Positions 1-10,284 of a DNA stretch of 64,000 bases are shown piece after piece. The stretch's first letter is position 1. Every line of letters starts with the position of its first letter. Origin of the DNA: Xiphydria camelus (taxonomy: Eukaryota; Arthropoda; Insecta; Hymenoptera; Xiphydriidae). The DNA lies in NCBI GenBank assembly GCA_963678675.1, contig OY783197.1, forward strand, positions 14,233,813 to 14,297,812. The letters are read 5' to 3'. The notes under the pieces were generated by a model that worked only from the letters and a program-made list of their open reading frames with translations, was not told where the DNA came from and made no database searches. Made by a program: the position numbers and the translations under genes.

Positions 1-660
1 TGGAGAATGTCAGGCTTGTCACCGAGTACCTATCACCCATGATACTTTCATTGCAATATGCGCTTTTCGTTTCAATTATTCCTGCATTAAATAACTTTCA
101 CTTCTTTCAAAGTGTTTACCTCTTGTACAAATTGTTCATAGTAGGGGGCAGCGATCAATGATTGTGACTAATCGTAGACAAATTATTCCTGCGATGATGT
201 TCCAGTTGCAAAGCATACACTAGCAAGTCAGTTTACAGCGTCCGATGTTTAGTATCAACGTTACCTCTTTTGGAACACCCATCACCCGAGCATAATCATG
301 ATTACGTTAACGTTAATCGCAGAATAGACCATGAGCTCGGGCACATTATCGCAGTAGTAGTTCGGCACACCAAATTGCCTTTTAGTTTTAATAGACGAAC
401 TTGTCTACGACGAGTCGCTATTATCGATCGCTGCCTTCCACCATGAACTGTTCATAAAAGGTTATTAGCTTGAAAGAAGTAAAAGTTATTTAACGCTGGA
501 ATAGTTGAAACGAGAAGCGCGTATTGCAATTAATGTACCGTGGGTAATAGGCAATCGGTGACAAGTCTGACATTCTCCAATGTCCATCGAGTCATCTTTT
601 TACGGACAGGACAGGAGCTAGATCCTCTTCGGTTGCACCTGTACGAGATGACATGTCAAA
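1..660 (-). repeat. Dispersed repeat family B, copy 1
   Basis: This stretch is the reverse complement of about 39880-40510, with scattered substitutions, and shares its last 200 bases with 36756-36985. The 39.8-kb copy is palindromic, so this is one arm plus the centre. No coding potential is seen. The family is unnamed here and is probably a foldback-type DNA element. Confidence 0.75.
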
Positions 661-1440
661 AAATCATGAGTCTTCATGAAAATCTTCTAACCTACTCGTT
701 CTGCAGTAATAATTAATATCACTGGAAGTTGAAGTAACCGTTGTTGGCAAAAATCGGACAACGTATTTTACATTTCTGCGATATTTTACAATATTCGTGA
801 ACACTACCGTATGTGTTAAAATTATATATTTCTCGATAAATTCGCGAATGTGGCGAAACATCATAGAAACGTTTCGGAATCATTACGTCGAAAGATCTCC
901 TCGATAAGATACAGCTCGATAAGATTGTACTTATCAGGGCTGAATTATATGGGGTTTTTATAATTATTTTAGGAAGTCCCAGAGTAATACAGGTGCAGCA
1001 TAACATCGATCTGTGCTAAAAAGAATAAGGAACAAACCTCGATGAGTATTCGGGCTGTGGCAACAGAGGTTAGAATCAGCAAGACCATGGTAGGGAGGAT
1101 ATTGAAGAATGAACGCACGTCCATGCACTCGAGGCAGCAGATCCAGGTCGCCAAATGAACTAATGTAACTGGTTCTTGGAACAACAAGTGGATGATCCCT
1201 CGTTCGAAAGAAACCCCCTTAGGTTCGCATACGATCTGTAACAAACTGTAAATAACAATCATATGCGGTTTTTATAATTATTTTAGGAAGTCCCAGAAGA
1301 ATACAGGTGCAGTAAAATATCGATGCTGTGCTAGAAAGAATAAGGAATAACCCTCGAACGCTAATCGGTATCAGTGATTCCTCATTGATTGTCGTTACAT
1401 CGGAGACGAAGAAGAGATGAAATAGAAGTGAGGTACATGT
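661..1440. repeat. Mosaic of family A sub-blocks
   Basis: Blocks here recur at 38840-39260 and 52640-52930, in the opposite orientation for the 38.8-kb copy. The phrase reading AGGAAGTCCCAGA occurs twice, near 970 and 1286, marking an internal duplication. The block also carries the transposase fossil listed separately. Confidence 0.6.
1042..1214 (+). pseudogene. IS630/mariner-like transposase fossil (HTH to start of DDE region)
   Basis: The first frame reads MSIRAVATEVRISKTMVGRI, the style of the second helix-turn-helix in IS630-like insect transposases. After a stop and a frame change it continues NWFLEQQVDDPSFERN, the stretch that precedes the first catalytic aspartate in this superfamily. 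The piece is short, frameshifted and embedded in repeat family A. Related fragments lie at 35545-35769, 36279-36345 and 38840-39000. It is inactive. Subgroup within the superfamily cannot be set from this fragment. Confidence 0.5.
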
Positions 1441-2497
1441 ACACTTCAGGTTTGACAGATCGGTTTATAAATTGGAACTTGTAATAGTACGAAAGAGGAA
1501 ATATATCGATAGAGAAAAAGTAATGATAAAGTAATTACTTGATTGTTGTGATCCAATTTCATTGCATCTCCTATTTTTCTCCCACGGCTTTGATTGTGAC
1601 AGAGAAGAAAAACCATCAATTCGTCCCGTGCTCGCATGACGCTGAAAACAAAAAATAAAATTACCACAAAGAGATATTTGTCCTTCCATCGAAAGTGAGG
1701 TTAAAGCTGTCAGATGGTAATTAAACTTATCTAATGGGAATTCTTCTGAGATACTGCCGTCTCCTTTCCTACTAACTCTTTATGCACAGGCAACCAGAGA
1801 AACATAGCACTGCATCCGTTCACTATCTCGATTATTCGAAAAAAAATACAAACGATTATTAAACTATACGGAGCGTCTCTCACATTCACCACTATTCAGA
1901 TTCATAACTCCGATTACACTGAATTTTTACTTTTTATTAACAAGCGCGTTCGAGGATCGAAATAAACGCGAAGGGAATCGTTTCGCGAATGGAAATATTT
2001 TATTAACTTTGAAAACCATAACCAAACATTCAAGGAATATATTCTCTCACACACTCTCATATACATTTGATGGCGTATGCGTGTGGTCGCATCTGTGTAC
2101 ACATTTCCGAGATCATGGCCGACTATCGCCGAAGATAGGCGGAATTTTTGGGACATTTTGACATACATATATTGGCCGAGAAATCGAATTCTCGAGTTTT
2201 AGGCGCAAGGGGTGTGGCTTCGCGTTGCTAAGGAAGAATCTCTGTTAATATGTAACTTATAACATTTATTCTGGTCTCTAACAATAGAGAATACTCAATT
2301 TATATGGCGTAACTAAGCATAGTTCTGGTTATAACCATATATTTATTGAGAAAATTCAATGTAAAAATTGAGGGGTGAAGGGGGCAGACATTTTTCCTGT
2401 AAAGATGGACGAGTGCCCGCGACGGCAGTGCTGTCGTTCGTTTCTGACGAAACTAACTCGAACGAACATGCCGCGAGACACTGCCGTGTCTCTTGAT
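1441..2497 (-). repeat. Dispersed repeat family A, copy 1
   Basis: The block matches 33603-34620, 37836-38700 and the split copy 48446-52930 in reverse orientation. Shared landmarks are an AATAAATATACGGTTATAAC stretch and a terminal hairpin GAGACAC-4 nt-GTGTCTC next to the end ATCAAGAGACAC. The terminal hairpin lies at about 2478-2495, directly beside the DD41D element. No intact reading frame was found. Confidence 0.75.
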
Positions 2498-2499
2498 TA

Positions 2500-3229
2500 G
2501 ACAGGGTGGGCCATCTGTTGGTTTTTTTTTAAAGCACGTGTTATTTTAACATTGGCAATGCTGCCAAGCTTGATATATTGACAGATGTGTAGTGTAAAAC
2601 CTCCGCTGTAAGAAATGGATCGTTTTACTCTTGAACAACGCTGGGAAATATTGAAAAATTATTTCCAAAGTGAGTGCTGTGTTACAGAAAGACAGCGTGA
2701 CGGTAAACGGAATACGCTACAGAAATATGCTAACTGATTTTTTGTGGCCGCTACTAGAGGATATAGACTTGGATCAACTTTGGTTCCAACAGGATGGTGC
2801 AACCTGCCACACCAGCCACGAAACAATTGATATTTTACGCACTCAGTTTGGTAATCGTGTTATCAGCCGCTTTGGAGATGTTAATTGGCCAACGCGTAGC
2901 TGTGATTTGTCGCCGTTGGACTATTTTTTATGGGGAAATCTTAAGGACCGGTGTTATTCCAACAATCCACAAACAATTAACGCACTTATGGAAAATATCC
3001 ATCAAGCTATTCGTGAAATAGAGCCACAAACAATTGATAATGTACTGCAAAATTGGGTTAAGAGGATGGGCTACTGCTAAGCCAGCCCCGGCAGCCATTT
3101 AAATGAAATTATTTTCCATACATAATCGGAAGGTGTACTCCTTTGAATAAAGCAATAATCACTTAAAAATATTTAAAGCTGTAGTTTCAATATAAATTTC
3201 AAAAAGAAACCAACAGATGGCCCACCCTT
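2500..3229 (+). mobile_element. DD41D (rosa/Visitor-type) IS630-Tc1-mariner element, internally deleted
   Basis: Inverted ends read GGGTGGGCCATCTGTTGGTT on the left and its complement on the right. TA dinucleotides flank them at 2498-2499 and 3230-3231. The element is about 730 bp, shorter than a usual full element of this type, and holds one disrupted transposase. It sits against the end of repeat family A. Confidence 0.85.
2615..3080 (+). pseudogene. DD41D transposase, N-terminus fused by deletion to the catalytic C-terminus
   Basis: The ATG at 2615 starts MDRFTLEQRWEILKNYF, the typical helix-turn-helix start of this transposase group. Around 2670-2700 the frame changes, and a new frame carries the catalytic end. 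That frame contains FQQDGATCHTS, whose D is the second catalytic aspartate, and later SCDLSPLDYFLWG. Forty-one residues separate the second D from the D of LDYFLWG, which is the DD41D spacing. The first catalytic D and most of the DNA-binding region are deleted, so the copy is non-autonomous. The reading frame ends in a stop at 3080, just before the right inverted end. Confidence 0.85.
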
Positions 3230-3249
3230 TAGAATACATAACATAATAT

Positions 3250-3590
3250 TCAGCTGCGAAATATCACGTCAGTTAGGCGGCGTCCATTTTTGTCGAGGCA
3301 TTCTTGTAAACGGATGGCGAAATCATCCATACTCCTTTCGATAACCTCCCCGTGCAGTCCCATGTCTCAAGGATCCTGTTATTTGAAATTTGTTTACCAA
3401 CTTCATAATGGTATCCCGTTTTGGAACGCGACCATGCCAACCAACATTAAAATGGTTCCGAAATCGTCGCTTTGTGAGCACCATAGAACGACCAGTTTCA
3501 AGGAAAGTGTTGTAAATAAACACGATGTGCCTCAGACCACAACTCCATAGCTACTGAAATGGCATCCCGCAACGAGTTGATATCAACCAT
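3250..3590 (-). pseudogene. IS630-like transposase reduced to its N- and C-terminal ends
   Basis: The minus strand opens with an ATG at 3590 and runs through MELWSEAHRV, then after a 1-nt shift FIYNTFLETGRSMVLTKRRF, the HTH start common in insect IS630-like proteins. A second shift leads to MDDFAIRLQECLDKNGRRLT and a stop, which resembles the family's C-terminus. The catalytic core is absent, so the copy is an internal deletion derivative with at least two frameshifts. The left side abuts the DD41D element, which may have cut off its outer end. Confidence 0.7.
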
Positions 3591-3870
3591 CCTGAAAACA
3601 TTCGCTCCACACAAGCACGCATAACAATCGTCTCAAAAACACCAACGTTGCTCTTATAAATACTAAAACATAAATTTGCATCCGAGAATATTCGCCATCT
3701 AGCGGGCAACCGGATACTAGCTCAGCGATTCGTTTAAGCTTGGTGGTACAGTACAGGGAATACGGTGCGCATGCGCAAACCATTTCCACCTATAGTAGGC
3801 CCACGGTACCGTACCCCCTCCACAGGAGCGTTAGATGTTTAACGCACAGCGATAAACGCTCCGATGTCGC
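3591..3870. other. 5' flank of the deleted IS630-like element
   Basis: No coding region is seen. About 80 bases at 3640-3720 match 29110-29185 in reverse complement, so the leader of this element recurs elsewhere in the window. The remainder is unassigned. Confidence 0.4.
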
Positions 3871-4020
3871 ATAAGAAGTTTCACTTGAATAATTTCTTAA
3901 TATCTACTTCCATTTTGAAAAAACAGCGTGCATCTTTCAGTTTTGGCTTGGAACTGTTATTTCCTACAATACAAAAGTAATATACACGTAGCTATCAATG
4001 CAAATAAAACGAGTAATCGA

Positions 4021-4155
4021 AACTTTGATTTGTATATCCGGAAGTTTGAGATTTACAGCGTTGAATTTTTGCCTGTTTGCCCCTGTTGCATGCAGTACGA
4101 CATACAAATCAGGTGTAGGTCAAGCATTGCCTTTTCCAAAAACATTCTCGTCTAG
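4021..4155 (+). other. Left-arm peptide with a PVCPCCMQ motif, unrecognised
   Basis: The reading frame contains LPVCPCCMQYDIQI and ends NILV followed by a stop. The right arm encodes PPVCACCMQLDVKM and NILV on the other strand. The substitutions I aligned include silent third-base changes and conservative swaps such as I/V, K/Q and R/K, with no indel, while the cysteines, M and Q stay fixed. That pattern is what a coding past would leave, but the frame is short and I do not recognise the family. Confidence 0.3.
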
Positions 4156-4367
4156 GTAGCTTCAAATGATTGATCAAAATCCAATTTTGTCTATACCTAT
4201 ACGTGGTGATTACTACTTTCATGAAAACTATTTCCTCACCTCCATATTCTTCAGTATCCAGTTATTATGTTCCATAATTTCCGGTGTCCTGATCTTCCGA
4301 TTCACATCTTTCGGTGGCTTGTGTGTGTGTGTGTGGTCTTCTGCTCCGAGGTTTTCAATGTCTAGGT

Positions 4368-4732
4368 CCCCTGCTATGGGGCAGAAGATCTTGATACTGT
4401 AAACTATGAAGCGGAAGACTTAGAAACCGAAAACTATGAAGCAGAAAACCTAGACACCGAAAACTATGGAGCAAAAGACCTGGACATCAAGAATTACGAA
4501 GCGGAAGATCTAGATACTAAAAACTATGGAGCAGAAAACCTGGATATCAGAAACTATTGGACAGAAGATCTGGACATCTCGAAAACTGTGGGCCGGAAGA
4601 CCTGAATATCGAAAACTGCGGGGCGAAAAATCTGGGCATCGAAAATTATGGAGCGGAAAACTTGGACACTAAAAATTATGAAACAGAAGATCTGGGCATT
4701 GAAAACTATGGTGCGCAAATCAAGAACGATGA
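4368..4732 (+). repeat. 30-bp minisatellite with a 10-residue coding period
   Basis: About twelve units of 30 bp follow each other, each close to GAAAACTATGGAGCAGAAAA plus ten more bases. In frame they encode repeats such as IENYGAENLD and TKNYETEDLG. One unit is 32 bp long, which breaks the frame near 4585. The acidic, asparagine-rich repeat is open over seven units before the break. Whether it was ever translated is unknown. Confidence 0.8.
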
Positions 4733-4828
4733 AAATGTCTAGGTACAAGGTGATAGAGTCAACAAATCCGTGTTTAGATACTAGAGGACTTAATTCGAAA
4801 AATGTAGATACTGCAACCGATCGTACGG

Positions 4829-5065
4829 TTAAAAACGTGAAATAAAAATGGTTCTAAAAATGTTTCTCCTGAAACTAGTGATTACCGTGTACCTAGGTAC
4901 ATACACAAAGTTAAATTCTAATACGAAACACTTGACGTTCCAGACGAGAATGTTTTCTAAAAATGAAATGCTCGAGTTACTCTTCATTTTTACGTCGAGC
5001 TGCATGCAACAGGCGCAAACGGGTGGAAAATAAACCCTTCCAATTTTGCACTTCTGGATATGCAA
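4829..5065 (-). other. Right-arm peptide with a PVCACCMQ motif, unrecognised
   Basis: The minus strand is open for 78 codons and contains FPPVCACCMQLDVKM followed by SSISFLENILV. It is the inverted partner of the peptide at 4021-4155, but here the frame continues past NILV because the stop codon of the left arm is a TGG. No signal peptide or known domain was recognised. Exon of a lost gene, or transposon coding remnant, are both possible. Confidence 0.3.
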
Positions 5066-5075
5066 ATCGAATGTT

Positions 5076-6037
5076 TGATAGCTTATTGTATTCGCATTAA
5101 TAACTACATTACTTCTGCATTATAATGAATAACAATTACAGATCGGAACTGAAAGAGGTACGTCGGTTGGTCTAACCGGAAATGGGTATTAAAAAATGAT
5201 TAAGTATGTTTTGTGCGCTAATTTCTGCGGACTACTAGATAGATAAAATAGGGTGCTAAATTGCAAAGTGTCACAATTTCCTTAAAGATGTTAGACAGTT
5301 ATATTGAATCTGCCATATTTATTTTCATAATTTTCATCTCGAATACGGAATCAGTGACCGAAAAAAGCTAGGAAATGTACTATTACGATAATTACGAGAT
5401 TTTTTTGAATCGAGATCCGCCATAGCTAATACGCCATTTTGAATGTATCAATTGTTGGCTTCAAATTCGGAATTACAATAATGAGAAACTCCAGGAAAGC
5501 AGTTTTTTCTTTAAGTTGCAAAAAGAAGAACCAAATATCAGTGAATTTTTGAAAAAATGAAAAAATGAATAAACAATTCTTGACGGAACTTTATAGAGCG
5601 CATAGAATCGTGAAACTTTTATTTGGGAAATTATTTTATATTTCTTATAGTTTATGATTCACAACTGAAGAAATAAAAAATGCGGTTTTCGAAAGGGGGA
5701 GATTTCGCATTTGAAAACAAAAAGTGAGTTCGAATTTTAACTTGATTGGCGTATATATTGATACTCTCTATGCTATTACAAAGTTTCATAGAAATGGGAA
5801 GTTTCTAGTTACTGTTGTTCCCTTGTGAGTTAGCCTAGGTAATTCCATCACATGTTGTTCCATTAGGATCCGAGAATTTCGTCTTGCCTTTTGAGTTTCG
5901 CTTTCGAGTGATATTTTAGAATGCCTGGTAGCTAACATCAATAGAGTTTACTATTACCGCTCCAATTCTTCTGGCTTAGAGAAATACGCCGAAAGTGTGA
6001 TCAACCCTGGCTATAGCGTACCATGGGGCGAGCATTA
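5076..6037. other. Unassigned AT-rich sequence
   Basis: I see no coding region, RNA gene or repeat shared with the rest of the window. The stretch contains A/T runs and reads like intron. Confidence 0.4.
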
Positions 6038-6039
6038 TA

Positions 6040-7312
6040 CACTACGCAACAAAATTATCGCAACAACTTATTTTACTCTAAAAATTGTCAAACTTCGGAA
6101 GCCCGTAGCACAGCGAAAAATCATCGTATCCCTATCTTTTTTTTTAAATTAAAGCTTAAAATCTTAGCTTTACTATCCCAAAGTTTATTTTTCGATTTAA
6201 AGCACTGAAAGATTAAGAGACCCTGAAAATCAAGGTTATCTTTGAAACTTAAAAATTTGCAAAGTTTGCGCATTGACACGGAGTTACAAAAAATGTTTTT
6301 TCAAATTCTGATCACACAAAATGAAATTTCAACTCTTTACCTTTAATTTAAAAAAAAAATTTTACTTTCCGATATTTCTACGCCATTCTACAGCGTTTTA
6401 AATAAAAAAACTGAAAATCCCGGTTTTTGGGAGTATTACTTAACTGAACATCCATTGCATAATTTTTTTTGAACTTATAAATTTTTGTTTCGAATTATTG
6501 GAGGTCGTATATTGCGTCCAGGTATACCTGGACTACTTCTTCAGGGATTTTGGTATCGAGATGGGGACATTTTGGGGCGAAGTTACATAGAAGCCGTTCG
6601 TAAGTTAACACGGGGTATTGGGGCCAAGTTAGACGTTGATCGCGAGTTAATTGGGACATTGGGGCCAAGTTAGAGGTCGTCGAAAAGGTATTACACGTAT
6701 GCTAACTTACTGTACAAGTGTACCTGGACGAGTTCTATAGGAAGTTTCGTGTTCGAACGGTATTTTCACTCCTGAACATCGAAAAATTTTGTAGGCCATC
6801 ATCTGTTCTTTGAGAAAAAATTCATATGAAAGCGATGCATTTCGATGCCCTAATAAAGCCCATGCATTTGTCTTAAAAAATATGATTATTTATCGCGTTA
6901 CCTGGGCCCTGTAACACGGGAAAAAAACGGGATTTTCAGTTTTTTATTTAAAACGCTGTAGAATGGCGTAGAAAAATCGGAAAGTAAACATTTTTTTTTT
7001 AATTAAAGGTAAAGAGTTGAACTTTCATTTTCTGTGATCAGAATTTGAAAAAAAAAATTGTTGTAACTCCGTGTCAATGCACAAACTTTACAAATTTTTA
7101 AGGTTCAAAAGATGACCTTGATTTTCAAGGTCTCTTAATCTCTCGGTGCTTTAAATCGAAAAATAAACTTTGAGATAGTGAAGCTGAGATTTTAAGCTTT
7201 GATTTTTAAAAAAAAGATAGGAATACGATGATTTTTCGCTGTGCTACGGGCTTCCGAAGTTTGACAATTTTTAGAGTAAAATAAGTTGTTGCGATAATTT
7301 TGTTGCGTAGTG
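6040..7312. mobile_element. TA-flanked foldback element with about 390-bp inverted arms
   Basis: The ends read CACTACGCAACAAAATTATC and its complement. TA flanks both sides (6038-6039 and 7313-7314). The arms stay similar for roughly 390 bp. The centre has a short direct repeat of GGGGCCAAGTTAGA near 6618 and 6660, and no transposase. TA duplication suggests mobilisation by an IS630/Tc1/mariner enzyme. Confidence 0.85.
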
Positions 7313-7847
7313 TACCTAAGTTATCGATTTTAATTGTTTGTATTTAGTGATCTTTTTTATTTCTATTTAGGGTAATTCAGGGTGATATGGTGAATCGGGT
7401 GAAATGGTGAATTGCTCTATTTCTTTTCCGGATACACCGATGTCTCTGTAAGTCTGTCGGCGGACTGTTTATTACAATCTGTTCAGCGAGTACCTGTTGA
7501 AAACCAGCCCCGTTTTAAAAATCGTAAGTAATTTGTACAAAACTGATTTCGATGCTCCATAATTTTTATACGGTGCATGCGTTTGTAGATGTTGCTTCAG
7601 CTAGCGTCGTCCGCGAGGTATTTTCTTATATTTTCTGCCTTCGTAGACAGTTTATATACAACATAACCTAGAAATTGTTGCCTCTAATATTTTAAACTTT
7701 TTGCTACGCTATTCACCGTTTCACCCATAGCAAATGGGAGAAATGGTGAACTCGTGCATGGGTGATACGCTGAAGGACTTTTCGTACCTGTACTCGTATT
7801 TCTCGACTTAAGTAAAAGTTCTAACATCAGCATTGTTTCAGGCAAAG

Positions 7848-8057
7848 ATGCCTACATTTTATAAAAGACAAAGAAGATCCAGCCGTGCTGATTGGACAGA
7901 GGAGCAATTTAAAGATGCCGTAAATGCAGTACAAAATGGAATAAGCCTAAATGCAGCCTCAAAGGCGTTTGGCGTTCCATGGTCAACGTTGAAGAGAAGA
8001 AGAGCAAACAGGTGCTTTATGAAAAAAGCTTTGAGTGATATATGTGGTAAAAAGTAG
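7848..8057 (+). CDS. Pipsqueak-type helix-turn-helix protein, truncated transposase N-terminus
   Basis: The ATG at 7848 follows a TTTCAG that could be a splice acceptor, so I prefer it to upstream non-ATG starts. The product of about 69 residues begins MPTFYKRQRRSSRADWTEEQ and continues through AASKAFGVPWSTLKRR, the second helix of a psq-type HTH. In pogo-like transposases such a domain binds the inverted ends. Here the frame stops at 8057 and no catalytic DDE domain follows, so this is either an exon of a deleted transposase gene or a stand-alone DNA-binding remnant. Copies of the end motif on both sides fit a self-binding protein. Confidence 0.6.
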   Translation: MPTFYKRQRRSSRADWTEEQFKDAVNAVQNGISLNAASKAFGVPWSTLKRRRANRCFMKKALSDICGKK

Positions 8058-8183
8058 AAGAAGTAAGTTCGCTATTTTACCCAAAGTGCATTCACCATTT
8101 CACCCGTACGCATGGGTGAAATGGTGAATTTGATAAGAATAAATATATTGTTTTTCTCAGACTTTTGTAATGCCTTAAAGAGG

Positions 8184-8448
8184 ATATCGTCGGCTAAATG
8201 TGTTAACCTGCTAACTCCATATCTTACGATTTTAAGACGTTTTGATACTCGACAACTTCATGGCTTAACTATGCTAAATAATTTACATACATTTTATTTT
8301 AAAAAAAGGTTAGATAAATACTGACAACTATTGTGTTAAAATCCGTTGTCATATAAGAACTTTTGTATTGATCAAGACAGTTTTGTTCTCGCTCCTGAAA
8401 ATCTGACTGCATGTGAGTTAGCAGGTTAACATATTTAGCCGACGATAT
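8184..8448. repeat. Nested element with 33-bp inverted ends
   Basis: The ends ATATCGTCGGCTAAATGTGT and their complement at about 8416-8448 match with few differences. The 265-bp unit lies inside the psq-type element and has no reading frame. It may be a MITE inserted in that element. Confidence 0.6.
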
Positions 8449-8629
8449 GACACTGTTAAGTTGTTGCCTATATATTTTATGAAAGAATAGTGTTGTTATT
8501 TTATTTCAATAAACAATTTCTTGTCTTTTACACAGCTTCATTTTTTTGTTCACCATATCACCCTGATTTACCCTATATTTATCTAATGCAAGACCATGAT
8601 ACGATCTGGGTAATTGTTTTCAACTTTAC

Positions 8630-8840
8630 CAATTTCTTCTGGATTTACAATGATGAAATTGTTCTTATTGGTAATATCTTGGATCGTCAAGTTATTTGGA
8701 AGATTCCCTTTTTTCATCCAAGTTATTGATGTTGTGGTATTAATGTTTAACTTATCCTGTGAGAGCATTATTATTGGTATGTCCCATTGATAGGAAAATA
8801 TTTCTGTTGTCATAGGTGGCTTCTCTCTCAAGTACGTTTT
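8630..8840 (-). CDS. M1 aminopeptidase-like gene, most 3' exon in window
   Basis: Read on the minus strand, a TTTTTTGCAG acceptor precedes the exon and a GGTAAAG donor follows at 8629. The 211-bp exon starts in phase 0 with KTYLREKPPMT and continues WDIPIIMLSQDKLN, SITWMKK and FIIVNPEEIG. This corresponds to the region C-terminal to the M1 catalytic domain, just before the segment that in typical members reads Y-Y-R-V-N-Y-D. It joins in phase to the exon at 31299-31116 (…SITFNQ|KTYL…) across a 22-kb intron. The last codon is split after one base, so the next exon lies beyond the left edge of the window; I found no continuation in 1-8629. Confidence 0.85.
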
Positions 8841-8965
8841 CTGCAAAAAAAGCAAAACTCCATTATATTATCAATTAATTTAGAACGTCAATTTTTTTAA
8901 AGTCTTTTTTAAGGTAACTAGTTACCTACATTTAATATAAGATAATTTACTTTTTATCAGATATA

Positions 8966-9345
8966 CTAGCTGTACCCTCCCACGCGTTGCTGTGGCTCAG
9001 TCTGGTTAAATGGAAAAGAAAGAAAACAGAATGCGTACGGTTCTAATATGTATGTTTAATTTCACAATGCTTGTGGGTATAAAATATTTTTTATAATTCC
9101 ATTGTCTGTGCAGATATAGAGATTGTCTGGTTTGCCAACTCTAGAACACGCAACATATAATTGTCCATGTGAGAAGCAATCCGTGTCTAGATCTAAACCG
9201 CACAACAACCGCCCTGAGCTTTGTTGATGGTGATTGCAAACACCAATCGAATTGGGAATTGCAATCTCTTAAATTGAAATGACATATCCGTTGGAATCAT
9301 AGAAATGCGAGGAATAAAGACGTAGAGGAATGTGCCATTGTTCCA
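8966..9345 (-). pseudogene. Helitron 3' end with decayed helicase C-terminus
   Basis: The minus strand encodes [20 protein letters not shown], then [13 protein letters not shown], the classic late helicase motifs of Helitron Rep-Hel proteins. Later come pieces of the SHGQLYVACSRVGKPDNL region, broken by frameshifts and stops. About 100 bases downstream the element ends GGGTACAGCTAG followed by T, matching the CTRR|T Helitron end at 8966, with a small CCAC/GTGG hairpin just before it. It is an inactive 3' fragment; the upstream Rep region is missing here. Confidence 0.85.
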
Positions 9346-9471
9346 TTTTGTGGTTGGTTAAAAACTCCACTCAATGTTACTGGCAAAAAACTAGAAGCTC
9401 AGAAACTTTAAAGAAATTGATGGTTTCAAATTCTTCTTACCGAAAAGAAACTAGTCTACTTGAAACAATTA

Positions 9472-9833
9472 CGAGGGCAGAGTGAAAAGTTCGATACTTT
9501 TATAGTAGATGGGGCGATCGCGAAGATGAGTATACGCCCCCATTTGGTGAAAAGAAAAGTTCTGTTCCACCCCACGACAATGCACTTGCCCATTCGTCTG
9601 CCGTTGCAACAGCGAAATTGTTCGATTTGAAGTTCAAATTGCTACCGCATTGACCTTATTCACCGGTTTGGCTTCCTGCGACTTCTTTCTCTTCCCAGAC
9701 TTGAAAAAATGGCTGGCTGAAAAGAAATTCTCATCAAACGAAGAGGTCATCGCCGCAGCAGGGGGCTACTTTACAGACTTTGGGGTGTACCACCATCTAC
9801 TACAAAAGTATCGGACTTTTCACTCTGCCTTCG
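9472..9833 (+). mobile_element. Mariner (DD34D) deletion derivative
   Basis: Inverted ends CGAGGGCAGAGTGAAAAGTT and complement are flanked by TA. Inside, frames encode HDNALAHSSAVATAK, with the second catalytic D, then after a deletion and stop ASCDFFLFPDLKKWLAEKK, around the third D. The first catalytic region is absent. The protein is closely similar to the longer pseudogene at 47199-48120. Confidence 0.85.
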
Positions 9834-9929
9834 TACATCGCGAGGTTCGCCGTATTCAACCTCACCGATGGTTGAATGAAGCAATTTTTTTCAGTGCGTA
9901 CTACAGTACACGTTTATGCAACGCATACA

Positions 9930-10105
9930 GTATGTTCTGTAGCAAACTAGAGTGTTTGAACTTCCCTGACATTTGATTTCGGTAGTGGTTGGGACGGTGC
10001 TGTAGTCATTTATAGTGAGAGTCGTCCCAACCAATACCGAAGTCAAATGTCAGGGAAGTTCAAACGCTCAAGTTTGCCACGGAACATACTGTATACGTTT
10101 AATAT
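9930..10105. repeat. Palindromic MITE
   Basis: Two arms of about 75 bp, containing TTGAACTTCCCTGACATTTG and its complement, face each other around a 26-bp centre near 10000. The ends lie near GCATACAGTATGTTC and its mirror. No coding sequence is present. Confidence 0.75.
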
Positions 10106-10284
10106 AAAACATATTGTTGATTGGGTAAAATGTGATATATTATGGTATGCCACGCGAGAAAACTGGTTAACTGTTCGACGATACTACAAGGTCTAGTACA
10201 GAAGGTTGTATGTTGCCGTTTTTGCTCGTTGAACTCGAAACTGTAAAGAAGCAATTACTAAAACCGTTCTTTTGTATCTTTATA

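Larger units (their letters stand above)
3871..5075. repeat. Diverged inverted duplication flanking a minisatellite
   Basis: The left arm (about 3900-4240) and right arm (about 4850-5075) are inverted copies of each other with many substitutions. Between them sits a 30-bp tandem repeat. The arms can be aligned without gaps over 84 bases around a TGTTGCATGCAG core. Both arms can encode related peptides, listed separately. Confidence 0.7.
7370..8573 (+). mobile_element. TA-flanked DNA element with pipsqueak-type HTH gene
   Basis: The left end GGGTAATTCAGGGTGATATG and the right end CATATCACCCTGATTTACCC are inverted copies, with TA outside each. Motifs related to GGGTGAAATGGTGAA recur inside in both orientations near 7390, 7711, 7735, 8090 and 8113. 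They may be transposase binding sites. The element is 1.2 kb, too short for a full pogo/Tigger-like transposase, and no DDE region is present. Confidence 0.75.

Noticed and set aside
9650..9976. A 108-codon protein gene
   Set aside because: It starts in a mariner fragment, loses homology after the third catalytic D region and runs into flanking MITE sequence.
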